From CAMTVQ01 sp947085255 (GTDB lineage: Bacteria > Bacteroidota > Bacteroidia > Sphingobacteriales > Sphingobacteriaceae), in NCBI GenBank assembly GCA_947085255.1, contig CAMTVQ010000001.1, positions 1-64,000 on the forward strand: a DNA stretch of 64,000 bases, in the 5' to 3' direction. How positions within the stretch are numbered: the stretch's first letter is position 1; each line of letters starts with the position of its first letter. Both the position numbers and the translations under genes were made by a program. The notes below the pieces were generated by a model. It worked only from the letters and a program-made list of their open reading frames with translations, was not told where the DNA came from and did not search any database. This document shows, one piece after another, positions 25,964 through 34,884 of the stretch.

Positions 25964-28900
25964 CTATCGCATCAAATAAATTTTACCCCAACCTTTTTCA
26001 AACAAATTATCGGCACTGGTGGTGCGTTGTTTTATGGGTTGCCCATTTAGTTTGGCAATTACCCTGTAAAAATATACGCCATTGGCCAGTCTGTCACCAA
26101 ATTGATCGGTTCCGTCCCATACAAAATCCGAAACATTGTTGCCAATGCGCATGGCACCAAATTCGGGCAACAAAACTTCACGTACTACTTTACCCGTTAT
26201 CGTATAAATCTGTATTTTCAATTGGTCGGGAGCAGCCATTCCGGTAAGGGTGTACACAAAACGCATGCGTGTAGTAAACGGATTTGGGTAAGGCAAAAAT
26301 CGGGTAATACTACTTTCGTTTATCACCTCAAAAGCTATCTCGTAATCCGTAGCCGATTTATTGCCAGAAGCATCCGTAGCAGCAACTTTTAAGGTGTAAG
26401 TTCCATCCGTTAAGGGCTGCACAGGTTGATACAGTATTGCCAAACCACTATTCCCTTTTTGCTGAGTAGTCTGCACACCAGGGGTAGTATAGTTTATTGG
26501 AGTAAAATCGGTAGCTCCTGGGTGTTTTAAGTAAAATTTCACCAAAGCAGTATCATGTAGTTTTAGGTATTTATTTTCGTCGGTACTGGTAATACTAATG
26601 AGTGGTTTTGGCGAAACAATATCGTTGTTGAGTATTTTTTTACCATCTATCAATACATCAACTATCGGTTTTCGGGTGTCGTTGATAATAGTTGTAGCTA
26701 AGGATAAGGTGTTGTTTTGTGGATATAAATCGGTAGGAGCGATAACCGCCTTTAAGGTATAATTGCCAATTAAACCAGTTGTAGGCAATGTAGCGCTAAG
26801 AGGTACTTGCTGTCGAGCCGCCAATGGAGCAACCTTTGTCGATGATAGTACTTGCTCTACTCGGTTGTTGTTTACCGCTTTGTAGATTACCATTACCGAA
26901 TCCGAGCTGTAATCTGTGAGATTGGCTATTTTGAATTGCAGATGCAAACTATCACCTTCTTGTAATTTATCGGCATAAAACCGATAGCTCGAATCAACCA
27001 ATACCGTTGTTTCCGATATGCCTGAGTAGGTTATGCGCCAAAATTTTAACTGTGCAGCGGTGTTTTCTGTTGAATCCGTTACGGCAGCCTGTAGTTTTAC
27101 ATAGTTTATGGTAGGCGGTATAAGTGTTTTTAAATCAACAGAGTCGGGCGCACAATTTGCCAATAACAATGTATCGCTGCCATCAGTTCGAAACCCTAAT
27201 AGACGAAGTTGAACTGCATCGTTTCCTGCTTTTGTAAATTGGTAATAGAGTTTTTCCCAATTTTTAGCGGGTCCAATGCGTGCCGAAGTAATTGTACCTG
27301 TATTCCATTTACCTATGTATTGTTTTTCGGCAAAAAGTACTTGCTCTGTAGTTGGGATTGCACTGTTTTTATCGGCTGTCAATTCGATAACGTCAGCATT
27401 TGGTGCTGCTTTTTTACCCAATAAGATATAAGGTTCACCCTGTGCTATACTACGAATTTTGGTAGCACCTAATTGCTCAATTTGTTGGTAAAGTGCCTCG
27501 CTAAAAGCAGGAATACTGCTAGTGCGACCATTGTACAGTATCACCTCATAATTGGCGGGAATGCGCATCAGATGCTGCACTAACGAATCTCTATCGGTAG
27601 CGCTTGCGGTATTAAAATTAAATACGCCACTGTAGCGGTATATTTCAAACGGATAATCGGGAGTATTAGCTGCTAAATTAAAGTTACTTGGGTACGAAAA
27701 ACGGGCTAAAGAAACAGGGTGGAAGGCAAGTACACGTACTCCGCTAAATTCGTTGTTGGCAAATACTGGCTGACTCGTATTTATGCGTATTTCACGTTTT
27801 GCACCAGTAGGCTCATTATCACCCTTGGTGCGCAGCGTTAAGTTTATGGCATTGTCTACAAAGTTGAAAGCGCCATTTATGCCGTCTATGGCAATGTTTT
27901 TTGTAGTAATGGTTTTAAATTGGTTGGGATGTTGCTGATTAAATCCATCCGAATAGTTGGGAGTATAAGTAAACCGAGCATTTTCCCAGTTGGGCGCATC
28001 TACCAATTTGGCACGCCAAAAATAAACGGTATTTGCAGTAGGCAGTATGTTTGGCAACCAGGTTACAAGTGCATTGCTGGTAACTGTTCCCGAACTCTTT
28101 TTAAATGGGGACGAAAAATCAGGAACGGTATCTAACTCGAAAACGTATTGCCCATTTTGCAGCAATAAATTATCTGCTTGAGCCACCAAACGCAAGGTGT
28201 CTGTGTTAATAATGGCATCACTACGTGGAAATAACAAACTTAAACTATTGGCGGTAATTGTCTGTTCAATCGTAGTGCTGTTGTTGGTGTAGGTTAATTC
28301 ACTTATAGCCTTTAAGGGGTTTAAATTTATCTCAAATTTGTTTATTCCCTTAGCTTCTGCCCCTTCTGATTTTATGTAATACACCAATGTATCGCTGTAA
28401 AAAACACTTTTAAACTTTTTTTCAGGGTAGGTAATTGTGCTGTTATCAGGCAGGGTACGTTTTATACTTACACTCAGCGAATCGAGAATGGCTTTACCAT
28501 TGTTTTTTACAATAATATTCACCGCAAATGAATCGGTATTTGTAGAAACCGTTTGCGGGCTGAGGTATATATCGCTGCTTGTAATTTCGTAATCGGGTAG
28601 GGTCGGCGCATAAAATGTAAGTGCAGGGTCTCCTTGAAATAGGTATTGCCGAGCATGTACCCTGTTTAAAAAACTGTTAGGTTGTTGATACTCTTTTACA
28701 GTTGTTTGCAGCAATTGACTAATGCTTTTGCCATATTGTTTTGCAAAAGTATTACTGTGCAGTCGATTCGAAAATTCGCTTAAAAACCCAGAATAGCCCA
28801 CTCCTGTAGTGCCTATCCAACCAACAAATCCCATATTTGGGTAGCGCATAAAGTGCTCGCCCATGCTACTATCTATGTTCGCGTTCCCACCATCGCAACC

Positions 28901-30835
28901 GTTTAATAGCATAATTGGCAATCTTCCTGCATTGTTGTACTCTTCGGGTGCACCCATGTTTATCTGCGTCATCAGTGGTCCGCCATGCCCAAAATAATTT
29001 ACCATACCAACCCCTTCATTTATGGTATTGATAATTTTTTGTTTAAAATCGCTGGCATTTGGAGCATTTACATTGCGCGTAAAAGGTGTAATTCGTGCTC
29101 CTAACGAAGTATCAGAAGCAAATTTGCCTTGTTGAGCCAGGATGTTTCCGAATAGTACCACTTCGCCTGGCGTAGCCCCACCACCAAGATGCAGGAAATG
29201 CTTGCGCCATAGTTTATTGCCAGTCAATTCGTAATTTTTTACCTTATCAAGATAGGCCAACGCTTCATTGTTAGTACGTACCGCCACACGTCCAGTAGCA
29301 AGTGCGGGTTCCCAATTGGTACCAGCCAATCCCGAAGTAAATAAATGGTCAGAAGAAGGTACTCCCATTGCGGGTACCAAATCTGTATTTAATTTGCCTT
29401 TGCGCAGATAATCGGTTTCGTAGCCCTTGCCCAACAATACTAAATACGTTGGTTTTTGTGGAAGTTGGTTAAGTAAATAATGTACAAAACGCCTAATAGC
29501 TATAGGGTGATGAATGCCGTACGTAAATTGGGCATACAGTTGTTCGGTAGTAATAGCTAAAGGCGTAAATCCAGTACTTTGTCGGTACTGCGCATATTGC
29601 TGTGCTGCGGGCAATAATTTATCGGCGGTAATAATTAGGTAGTCGTAGGCTGTGGTAAGTGTTATTGGAGTAAATTGAACAGCTTGTACCATGGCTGCTT
29701 TAAAATTAGCAGAATCACACAGCAATAATTCCTTTTCGCCGGCATCTACGAGTACAAAATCTGCTGCATTTGCTACATAGCGTTTACGATTGGTAAAGTC
29801 ATACAAAACAGGATTATTACCACTAAAATTGCTGATATTAAGTGGAGCAGCAGCTGCCGTGTTGAGCGACGAAATATGCAAAAGATTACTATTCTGCGCA
29901 TCTAAAGCATGTGGGTAACTAATTCGTAAATAAGCTGGAGCCATAAAATCGCTTACAGCACCTAAATCATTTACCGACGAAAAACGGAAATAGGTTTGAG
30001 TATTACCCAACAAATTGGTAGAAACCGGCAAATCGATTTGTGTAAACTGATAGCCTGTAAACACGGTATCTGCTAATAAAGTATAGGTGCTGCCGTTGGT
30101 GCTTATTTCTACTTGCAAATGATGATTTTTACCCGAATTGCTCATGGCATTCGAACGCCCCATTACAGCTAATTGTATCGTACACGTGCTTGCAGTTATT
30201 GCCAAAGGAGTAGGGATTGTATGTATTTGCGATTGCCCCAAGCCAAACAAACTCCCTAGCCAACCTTCTCCTGCAGTATATTCAGATAGTGTAGCGTATT
30301 CTGCTTGTATTTCACCATCGTAATAGGCATCGGTAAAGTTTTTGGCAGCCACTGCGGTATAGCCAGTAGGAGCTATTGACGTAGCTGTAATGGTAGGTGC
30401 GGTAGTAAAATGTTTGGTAGAAGGTGCGTTGCTCCACGTAATGTAGTAAGTTGCTGTATCGGTAAATAGGCTATAATATGGGTTGGTATGCGTAGCAGGG
30501 GTAATGTCGTATAACTCTTTATCTAAAAATCCATCATTGGGTTTACCATAAAAGCTAATATAATCACCAGTATTAAATACAGCATCTGCCGACTGTACAT
30601 CTATAGGTTGTTCTTCTCCTCGCGAAAATACTTGTAGATGAGTAATAGGAATATTTGCTATACTTGGGTAAATGCTGAATAACTGCTCGTAACCAATGCG
30701 ATAAATGCCTTCTTCGGTTACAGTTGTTTGGGCATATTGCTGGTTGTAGTTAATCCACTCGTTGCCGTAGGGTTGTGCGTAGGTTACAAAGGGAGCGCAA
30801 ATAATAGCAAGCAGCGTGCTGTAAATGAGTTTCAT
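25964..30835 (-). CDS. Giant C25 (gingipain-like) cysteine peptidase, PorU2-like T9SS protein
   Basis: 1623 residues. Signal peptide ...APFVTYAQ, then an N-terminal beta domain typical of PorU-like proteins (GNEWINYNQQYAQTTVTEEG). The C25 peptidase core follows, with the catalytic His in NYFGHGGP (about residue 617) and the catalytic Cys in LLNGCDGG (about 645). Several CARDB/Ig-like modules follow, and then a FlgD-like Ig domain at the C-terminus (SDFVWDGTDQFGDRLANGVYFYR). PorU is the T9SS sortase that removes the sorting domain and attaches cargo to anionic LPS. Longer paralogs such as this one are often labelled PorU2. The usual PorV partner is not adjacent. The ATG lies 6 nt after TATTTTTG. 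Confidence 0.85.
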   Translation of the reverse strand: MKLIYSTLLAIICAPFVTYAQPYGNEWINYNQQYAQTTVTEEGIYRIGYEQLFSIYPSIANIPITHLQVFSRGEEQPIDVQSADAVFNTGDYISFYGKPNDGFLDKELYDITPATHTNPYYSLFTDTATYYITWSNAPSTKHFTTAPTITATSIAPTGYTAVAAKNFTDAYYDGEIQAEYATLSEYTAGEGWLGSLFGLGQSQIHTIPTPLAITASTCTIQLAVMGRSNAMSNSGKNHHLQVEISTNGSTYTLLADTVFTGYQFTQIDLPVSTNLLGNTQTYFRFSSVNDLGAVSDFMAPAYLRISYPHALDAQNSNLLHISSLNTAAAAPLNISNFSGNNPVLYDFTNRKRYVANAADFVLVDAGEKELLLCDSANFKAAMVQAVQFTPITLTTAYDYLIITADKLLPAAQQYAQYRQSTGFTPLAITTEQLYAQFTYGIHHPIAIRRFVHYLLNQLPQKPTYLVLLGKGYETDYLRKGKLNTDLVPAMGVPSSDHLFTSGLAGTNWEPALATGRVAVRTNNEALAYLDKVKNYELTGNKLWRKHFLHLGGGATPGEVVLFGNILAQQGKFASDTSLGARITPFTRNVNAPNASDFKQKIINTINEGVGMVNYFGHGGPLMTQINMGAPEEYNNAGRLPIMLLNGCDGGNANIDSSMGEHFMRYPNMGFVGWIGTTGVGYSGFLSEFSNRLHSNTFAKQYGKSISQLLQTTVKEYQQPNSFLNRVHARQYLFQGDPALTFYAPTLPDYEITSSDIYLSPQTVSTNTDSFAVNIIVKNNGKAILDSLSVSIKRTLPDNSTITYPEKKFKSVFYSDTLVYYIKSEGAEAKGINKFEINLNPLKAISELTYTNNSTTIEQTITANSLSLLFPRSDAIINTDTLRLVAQADNLLLQNGQYVFELDTVPDFSSPFKKSSGTVTSNALVTWLPNILPTANTVYFWRAKLVDAPNWENARFTYTPNYSDGFNQQHPNQFKTITTKNIAIDGINGAFNFVDNAINLTLRTKGDNEPTGAKREIRINTSQPVFANNEFSGVRVLAFHPVSLARFSYPSNFNLAANTPDYPFEIYRYSGVFNFNTASATDRDSLVQHLMRIPANYEVILYNGRTSSIPAFSEALYQQIEQLGATKIRSIAQGEPYILLGKKAAPNADVIELTADKNSAIPTTEQVLFAEKQYIGKWNTGTITSARIGPAKNWEKLYYQFTKAGNDAVQLRLLGFRTDGSDTLLLANCAPDSVDLKTLIPPTINYVKLQAAVTDSTENTAAQLKFWRITYSGISETTVLVDSSYRFYADKLQEGDSLHLQFKIANLTDYSSDSVMVIYKAVNNNRVEQVLSSTKVAPLAARQQVPLSATLPTTGLIGNYTLKAVIAPTDLYPQNNTLSLATTIINDTRKPIVDVLIDGKKILNNDIVSPKPLISITSTDENKYLKLHDTALVKFYLKHPGATDFTPINYTTPGVQTTQQKGNSGLAILYQPVQPLTDGTYTLKVAATDASGNKSATDYEIAFEVINESSITRFLPYPNPFTTRMRFVYTLTGMAAPDQLKIQIYTITGKVVREVLLPEFGAMRIGNNVSDFVWDGTDQFGDRLANGVYFYRVIAKLNGQPIKQRTTSADNLFEKGWGKIYLMR

Positions 30836-30841
30836 TCATTA

Positions 30842-30849
30842 CAAAAATA
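30842..30849 (-). promoter_or_regulatory. -7 promoter element (TATTTTTG) of the C25 peptidase
   Basis: Exact TAnnTTTG match on the minus strand, 6 nt before the start codon. It implies a very short or absent leader. Confidence 0.5.
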
Positions 30850-30887
30850 CAGAATCGTAACGATTTTACATTTCCTCATTCGCTAGT

Positions 30888-31424
30888 TTATTCATCCATT
30901 TCTCCATATACTTTTTCGCCTTTGTTGAGCCATACGCCCCAGGTACGGTTGTAGGCATGAATTTTTGTAGTGGGTTTGTTTTTTGGAGTAACAAGAGGTT
31001 GCTCTTGATTTACCCATTCAAAAATACCGCCATATAGATTGCTTACATTAGTAAATCCAGCTTTTTGCAATTGTTGTGTTACTTTTTCGCTACGGTAGCC
31101 TACCGAGCAATACACCACTATGGGTGTTGTTTTGGAAATATTTTTTACCCTGCTTAAAGAAAAATCGGTATAGCCCACCCACTGTGCATTTTTTATATGA
31201 CTTACGTAGTATTCAGGTTTTTCACGTGCATCTAAAAAGAGGGTATTTTGTAATGCTGCCGCTTGTTTTACACCTATTTCTGCCACATCATGTGCGAGCA
31301 TACTCTTGAGCATTAAACTATACGTTTTGCTTTGTACATACTGCTGAGCAGTGCTGTCACCACAAATAACGGCTAATGAAATAACTACTACTAAACAAGA
31401 TACCGCTTGTGGTTTATTTGTCAT
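30888..31424 (-). CDS. Exported rhodanese-like domain protein
   Basis: 178 residues with an N-terminal hydrophobic export signal (SCLVVVISLAVICG). The single rhodanese domain (about 45-145) has FLDAREKPEYYVSHIKNA and the active-site loop VVYCSVGYRSEKV, with the catalytic Cys. It then reads NVSNLYGGIFEWVNQ. The C-terminal tail (NRTWGVWLNKGEKVYGEMDE) is typical of Bacteroidota periplasmic rhodaneses. Likely a sulfurtransferase or thiol-linked protein in the periplasm. Its start overlaps the end of the PepSY-like gene by 11 nt, so the two are coupled. Confidence 0.9.
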   Translation of the reverse strand: MTNKPQAVSCLVVVISLAVICGDSTAQQYVQSKTYSLMLKSMLAHDVAEIGVKQAAALQNTLFLDAREKPEYYVSHIKNAQWVGYTDFSLSRVKNISKTTPIVVYCSVGYRSEKVTQQLQKAGFTNVSNLYGGIFEWVNQEQPLVTPKNKPTTKIHAYNRTWGVWLNKGEKVYGEMDE

Positions 31425-31860
31425 CTTCTTTTTCTTCGACTATCTTGCCCATAAAGTCCCCGTAGGCATCAAATACATAATCGATATCGGCAATTTCAAC
31501 TTCATAGCTAATGGTACTGTTGGCGGTAGTAATTTTACTAGCTTCGATTATTTTAGTATCTGCAAGGTTTTTTTTAATATATTCAATTATTGGAGCAGGT
31601 AAAGAAATTGGTGATATTTCTACTTCTGTTTTCACATAGGTGCCAGTAGATGTAAATAAAACAGCGTTTTCTGTCTTGTCTTTTTTAAACTCGGCTTCAT
31701 ACATGCCTTCTTCTTTTTCCCACTTTACTTGCTTTACTGAGGGGTGCATGGTTTCGAATGCAGTTTTAACTACGGCAGGTACATTTACCTCAGTTTTGTT
31801 TTGAGCAGTAGCGCTTAATGCAAGGGTAGTAATACTAAATAATAGGCTTATCTTTTTCAT
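31414..31860 (-). CDS. Exported PepSY-like (BLIP-like) domain protein
   Basis: 148 residues. Signal peptide MKKISLLFSITTLALSATAQ, then PepSY-like repeats. The pattern VPAVVKTAFETMHPSVKQVKWEKEEGMYEAEF and the later LPAPIIEYIKKNLADTKIIEA are characteristic of the Bacteroidota putative beta-lactamase-inhibitor-like PepSY family, read here in parts. These small periplasmic proteins have no established function. It shares an intergenic region, including the palindrome at 31926-31945, with the divergent diheme oxidoreductase operon, and is followed by an overlapping rhodanese gene. Confidence 0.88.
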   Translation of the reverse strand: MKKISLLFSITTLALSATAQNKTEVNVPAVVKTAFETMHPSVKQVKWEKEEGMYEAEFKKDKTENAVLFTSTGTYVKTEVEISPISLPAPIIEYIKKNLADTKIIEASKITTANSTISYEVEIADIDYVFDAYGDFMGKIVEEKEDDK

Positions 31861-31925
31861 GTTTTTGAATATTTATGTAAAGCTAATGTATTCTTTTGCA
31901 ACGTGGTTGTTTAAATTCTATGCAT

Positions 31926-31945
31926 AATTTAGATTAGTCTAAATT
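31926..31945. promoter_or_regulatory. Palindromic operator candidate, DtxR/MntR-like
   Basis: AATTTAGA (31926-31933), spacer TTAG, TCTAAATT (31938-31945): a perfect 8-bp inverted repeat. It resembles TTAGnnTAGnCTAA-type boxes bound by DtxR-family metal regulators. It lies 30 nt upstream of a TATATTTG -7 element, where it would cover the -33 region of the plus-strand operon, and 66 nt upstream of the divergent PepSY gene. The regulator identity is inferred. Confidence 0.5.
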
Positions 31946-31975
31946 TAATTAATGGTACATACTAAAAAATAGTAG

Positions 31976-31983
31976 TATATTTG
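31976..31983 (+). promoter_or_regulatory. -7 promoter element (TATATTTG) of the diheme-Rieske-porin operon
   Basis: Exact TAnnTTTG match, 19 nt before the ATG at 32003 and 30 nt after the palindrome. Confidence 0.65.
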
Positions 31984-32002
31984 CCTAAAATTATAGTTTA
32001 AG

Positions 32003-33202
32003 ATGAAAAAAGCACCCTTTACTGGTATTGTTTTTATATTAATAGTGATGAGCATTGTTGCTTGTCAGAAACTATTACCGCCTGCACCAAATGACGATGA
32101 GTTATTAGATGGTCCTATTGCAGGTCTTACAACAGCTCAAGCTGCACAGTTTTTGCGTGGCGACGTAGCCTTTAATGATGAAGTTTTTACCCCTGCAACC
32201 GGACTCGGGCCATCATTTGTATCCACAAGTTGTGGCAGTTGCCATGCTGGTGATGGTAAGGGACATCCTTTTACCACCCTTACACGGTTTGGACAAGCAG
32301 ATACATTTGGTAATGCCTATTTAAACCTTGGTGGACCGCAATTGCAAAACAGGGCTATTCCTGGTTTCGACCCCGAACAAATTCCTGCAGGAGCTACTTT
32401 TTCTAAATTTACCCCGCCAGCCAATACAGGTTTGGGTTTTTTAGAGTTGGTAAGCGATGCTGATATATTGGCCATGGCAGATCCAAATGATGCCAATGGA
32501 GATGGAATTTCGGGTGCGCCTAATTGGAAATCTTTAGCTCCGTACCTAACACCACACGCAAATGCCATTACAAAAAACGGCAAGTTTATTCATCGCTTAG
32601 GTAAAAAATCAGCAGCGTATAATTTGTTGAATCAAACAGTTAATGCCTATAATCAGGATATGGGTATTACTTCTATCTATGCACCTATAGATGCGTATAG
32701 TCATCAAGAAATAGACCCCGAAATAAGCACCCAAACACTTAATGATGTAGTGTTTTACCTACAAACGTTAAAAGCACCTATACAACGCCAACAAACAGAT
32801 GCCACAGTACAATATGGCGAAACAATTTTTAAACAAATTGGCTGCGAAAATTGCCATAAGCAAACGCTCAAAACAAGCTTTTCGCCTGTAGAAGGATTAT
32901 CCAACAAAGAGTTTCATCCTTATACCGATTTGCTGTTACACGATATGGGCGAAGCCTTAAACGATGGTTATACAGAAGGAACCGCCTTGCCTGCCGAATG
33001 GCGCACATTACCTTTATGGGGCTTGGGGTTATCTCCAAACTCACAAGGAGGACAGTATTTCTTACTACACGATGGTCGTGCAAAAAGCATTGAAGCAGCA
33101 ATTATGCTGCATGGTGGAGAGGGTACAACAAGCCAAGTAAATTTTGCTCAATTATCGGCTACCGAAAGACAAGCCTTGCTTAAATTCTTAAAATCGTTGT
33201 AA
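32003..33202 (+). CDS. Diheme cytochrome c lipoprotein, di-heme oxidoreductase (DHOR, thiol-oxidoreductase-like) family
   Basis: 399 residues. Lipobox at SIVAC with lipid Cys21. Two c-type heme sites: C77-G-S-C80-H81 and C281-E-N-C284-H285. Between and around them are DHOR features such as LTRFGQADTFGNAYLNLGGPQLQNR, DANGDGISGAPNW, and the C-terminal RTLPLWGLGLS...LLHDGRAKSIEAAIMLHGGE that holds further ligand His. In other bacteria this family is often encoded with imelysin-type iron-regulated proteins. The true substrate is unknown; electron transfer in the periplasm is inferred. It is the first gene of a three-gene operon with a Rieske protein 5 nt downstream. Confidence 0.92.
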   Translation: MKKAPFTGIVFILIVMSIVACQKLLPPAPNDDELLDGPIAGLTTAQAAQFLRGDVAFNDEVFTPATGLGPSFVSTSCGSCHAGDGKGHPFTTLTRFGQADTFGNAYLNLGGPQLQNRAIPGFDPEQIPAGATFSKFTPPANTGLGFLELVSDADILAMADPNDANGDGISGAPNWKSLAPYLTPHANAITKNGKFIHRLGKKSAAYNLLNQTVNAYNQDMGITSIYAPIDAYSHQEIDPEISTQTLNDVVFYLQTLKAPIQRQQTDATVQYGETIFKQIGCENCHKQTLKTSFSPVEGLSNKEFHPYTDLLLHDMGEALNDGYTEGTALPAEWRTLPLWGLGLSPNSQGGQYFLLHDGRAKSIEAAIMLHGGEGTTSQVNFAQLSATERQALLKFLKSL

Positions 33203-33207
33203 GGCAA

Positions 33208-33648
33208 ATGGATAGAAAAGAATTTATTAAGCTATGCGGAGGCATATGTGTTGTTGGAGCTGGTGTATCGGTGCTTTTAGAAGGCTGTGCAAGTGCTACT
33301 TACTTTGCGCAGTCGGTAACCACTAAAAATAGTATTACCCTAAAAAAAGCAGAATTTATTAAAGTAGCAAACGGCAAAACTACCGAACGTAAATACGTTT
33401 TACTACGTACCGAAAAACACGATTTTCCGATTTGTGTGTACAAGCTAAAAGACGGTAGTTATTCTGCTTTATTATTGCAATGCACCCACAAAGGCTGCGA
33501 ACTTATTCCGCAAGGAGATTTTTTGGTTTGCCCTTGCCATGGTAGCGAATTTACCAATACAGGTGTAGTGCAAAACCCGCCCGCCGAACAAAATTTATTC
33601 ACTTTTAAGATTACTTCAGATAATGAACACCTATATATACAGTTATAA
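33208..33648 (+). CDS. Rieske [2Fe-2S] lipoprotein
   Basis: 146 residues. The N-terminus is a signal segment with RKEFIKLCGG and a probable lipobox at LLEGC (Cys27). The Rieske fold has box 1 C92-T-H94-K-G-C97 and box 2 C108-P-C110-H111-G-S. Cys92, His94, Cys108 and His111 would bind the cluster, and Cys97-Cys110 would form the stabilising disulfide of high-potential bc1-type Rieske proteins. There is no partner oxygenase or cytochrome b. The heme partner is presumably the upstream diheme lipoprotein. It overlaps the downstream porin start by 26 nt. Confidence 0.93.
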   Translation: MDRKEFIKLCGGICVVGAGVSVLLEGCASATYFAQSVTTKNSITLKKAEFIKVANGKTTERKYVLLRTEKHDFPICVYKLKDGSYSALLLQCTHKGCELIPQGDFLVCPCHGSEFTNTGVVQNPPAEQNLFTFKITSDNEHLYIQL

Positions 33649-34873
33649 ACCTGTTTTTTTACTAGTAGCACTCCTGGCACTAACTACGCTAGGTCAGGCA
33701 CAAACGGATACTACAGCATTTGTGAAACGCAAAACTGCCGATACAACCGTTCAGAAATTGAATATGGATGCGGTGTACAGTCGTCCTTTCCTTACTGCCG
33801 GAAAACTACCAATAGCCATAGGTGGATATTTAGAAGCGAACACGCACTACGAACAAACAGATGGTGTTTCCGATGGATTTTCGTTTCAGGCAAGACGCCT
33901 AACGTTGTTTTTTTCTTCTACTATTGCCAAAAAAATAAAATTTTTATCGGAGATAGAGTTTGAAGACGGTACTAAAGAAATAAACATCGAGTTTGCGGCT
34001 ATGGATATGGAGTTTCATCCATTACTTAACCTGCGTGGAGGTATTATTATGAATCCTATAGGAGCATTCAACCAAAATCACGATGGGCCACGTTGGGATT
34101 TTATCGATCGTCCGCTATCTGCTACCACCATTATACCCAGTACGTTGGCAAATGTAGGTTTTGGTTTACATGGTAAATCTTTGGTAAACAATTGGGTGTT
34201 TGGTTACGAAACCTATCTTACCAATGGGTTTGATGATGCAATTATTGCCAACTCAGAAAATAGAACCTCGTTGGCAGCCGGAAAACAAAATCCCGAGCGT
34301 TTTGAAGAAAGTAATAGTGGTTTGCCAATGTTTACGGGTAAGCTAGCTATTCGTAATCGTAAGGTTGGTGAATTGGGCTTGTCGTATTTAACGGGTGTAT
34401 ATAATAAGTTTCAAAGTGATGGTATTGTATTAGATAAGCAACGAAGCGCAAGCGTTTTTGCAGTAGATTTTACCACGGCTCTATTACGCAACCGCATTAC
34501 TATTACTGGCGAAGCAGCAAAAGTACTGGTTGATGTGCCCGAAACATATATACAAAACTTTGGTAAGGAGCAATTTGGTGCTTTTGCAGATGTGATAGCA
34601 ACGGTGCTACAACGAAAAATATTCTCGTGGGAGCGCGCAAAAGTAAATGTAGGCACACGTATAGAATATGTAGACTATAATGAAGGTATTTTTGCAGAAA
34701 CAGGTGGTGCTATTGGGGATCATTTATGGGCAATAGTGCCTACCTTAGCATTTAGACCAGTAGGTGCAACGGTATTACGATTTAATTACCGCTACCAACA
34801 GCAAACAGATTTGTTAGGCAATCCTCCAGCCAATACAGGTGCAATCCAGTTCGGTTTTTCTACCTATTTTTAG
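33623..34873 (+). CDS. Outer-membrane porin-like beta-barrel (OprP/OprO-like)
   Basis: 416 residues; signal peptide ...LLALTTLGQAQ. The first strands after the signal (KLPIAIGGYLEANTHYEQTDG, FSFQARRLTLFFSSTIAKKIKFLSEIEFEDG in parts) and the RPLSATTIIPSTLANVGFGLHG segment match phosphate-selective porin O/P-like barrels of Bacteroidota. It ends FGFSTYF, a BAM signal. Its start lies inside the last 26 nt of the Rieske gene, so the two are translationally linked. The solute is unknown. It is convergent with cinA, which ends 11 nt later. Confidence 0.8.
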   Translation: MNTYIYSYKPVFLLVALLALTTLGQAQTDTTAFVKRKTADTTVQKLNMDAVYSRPFLTAGKLPIAIGGYLEANTHYEQTDGVSDGFSFQARRLTLFFSSTIAKKIKFLSEIEFEDGTKEINIEFAAMDMEFHPLLNLRGGIIMNPIGAFNQNHDGPRWDFIDRPLSATTIIPSTLANVGFGLHGKSLVNNWVFGYETYLTNGFDDAIIANSENRTSLAAGKQNPERFEESNSGLPMFTGKLAIRNRKVGELGLSYLTGVYNKFQSDGIVLDKQRSASVFAVDFTTALLRNRITITGEAAKVLVDVPETYIQNFGKEQFGAFADVIATVLQRKIFSWERAKVNVGTRIEYVDYNEGIFAETGGAIGDHLWAIVPTLAFRPVGATVLRFNYRYQQQTDLLGNPPANTGAIQFGFSTYF

Positions 34874-34884
34874 GTGATAATCGC

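Noticed and set aside
26102..26392. Plus-strand frame of 96 codons inside the C25 peptidase gene
   Set aside because: Antisense shadow of a long, well-supported coding region; no promoter or homology cue.
31926..31945. Fur box
   Set aside because: The half sites (TTAGA...TCTAA) do not follow the GATAAT-type Fur consensus; DtxR/MntR-like fits better, though unproven.
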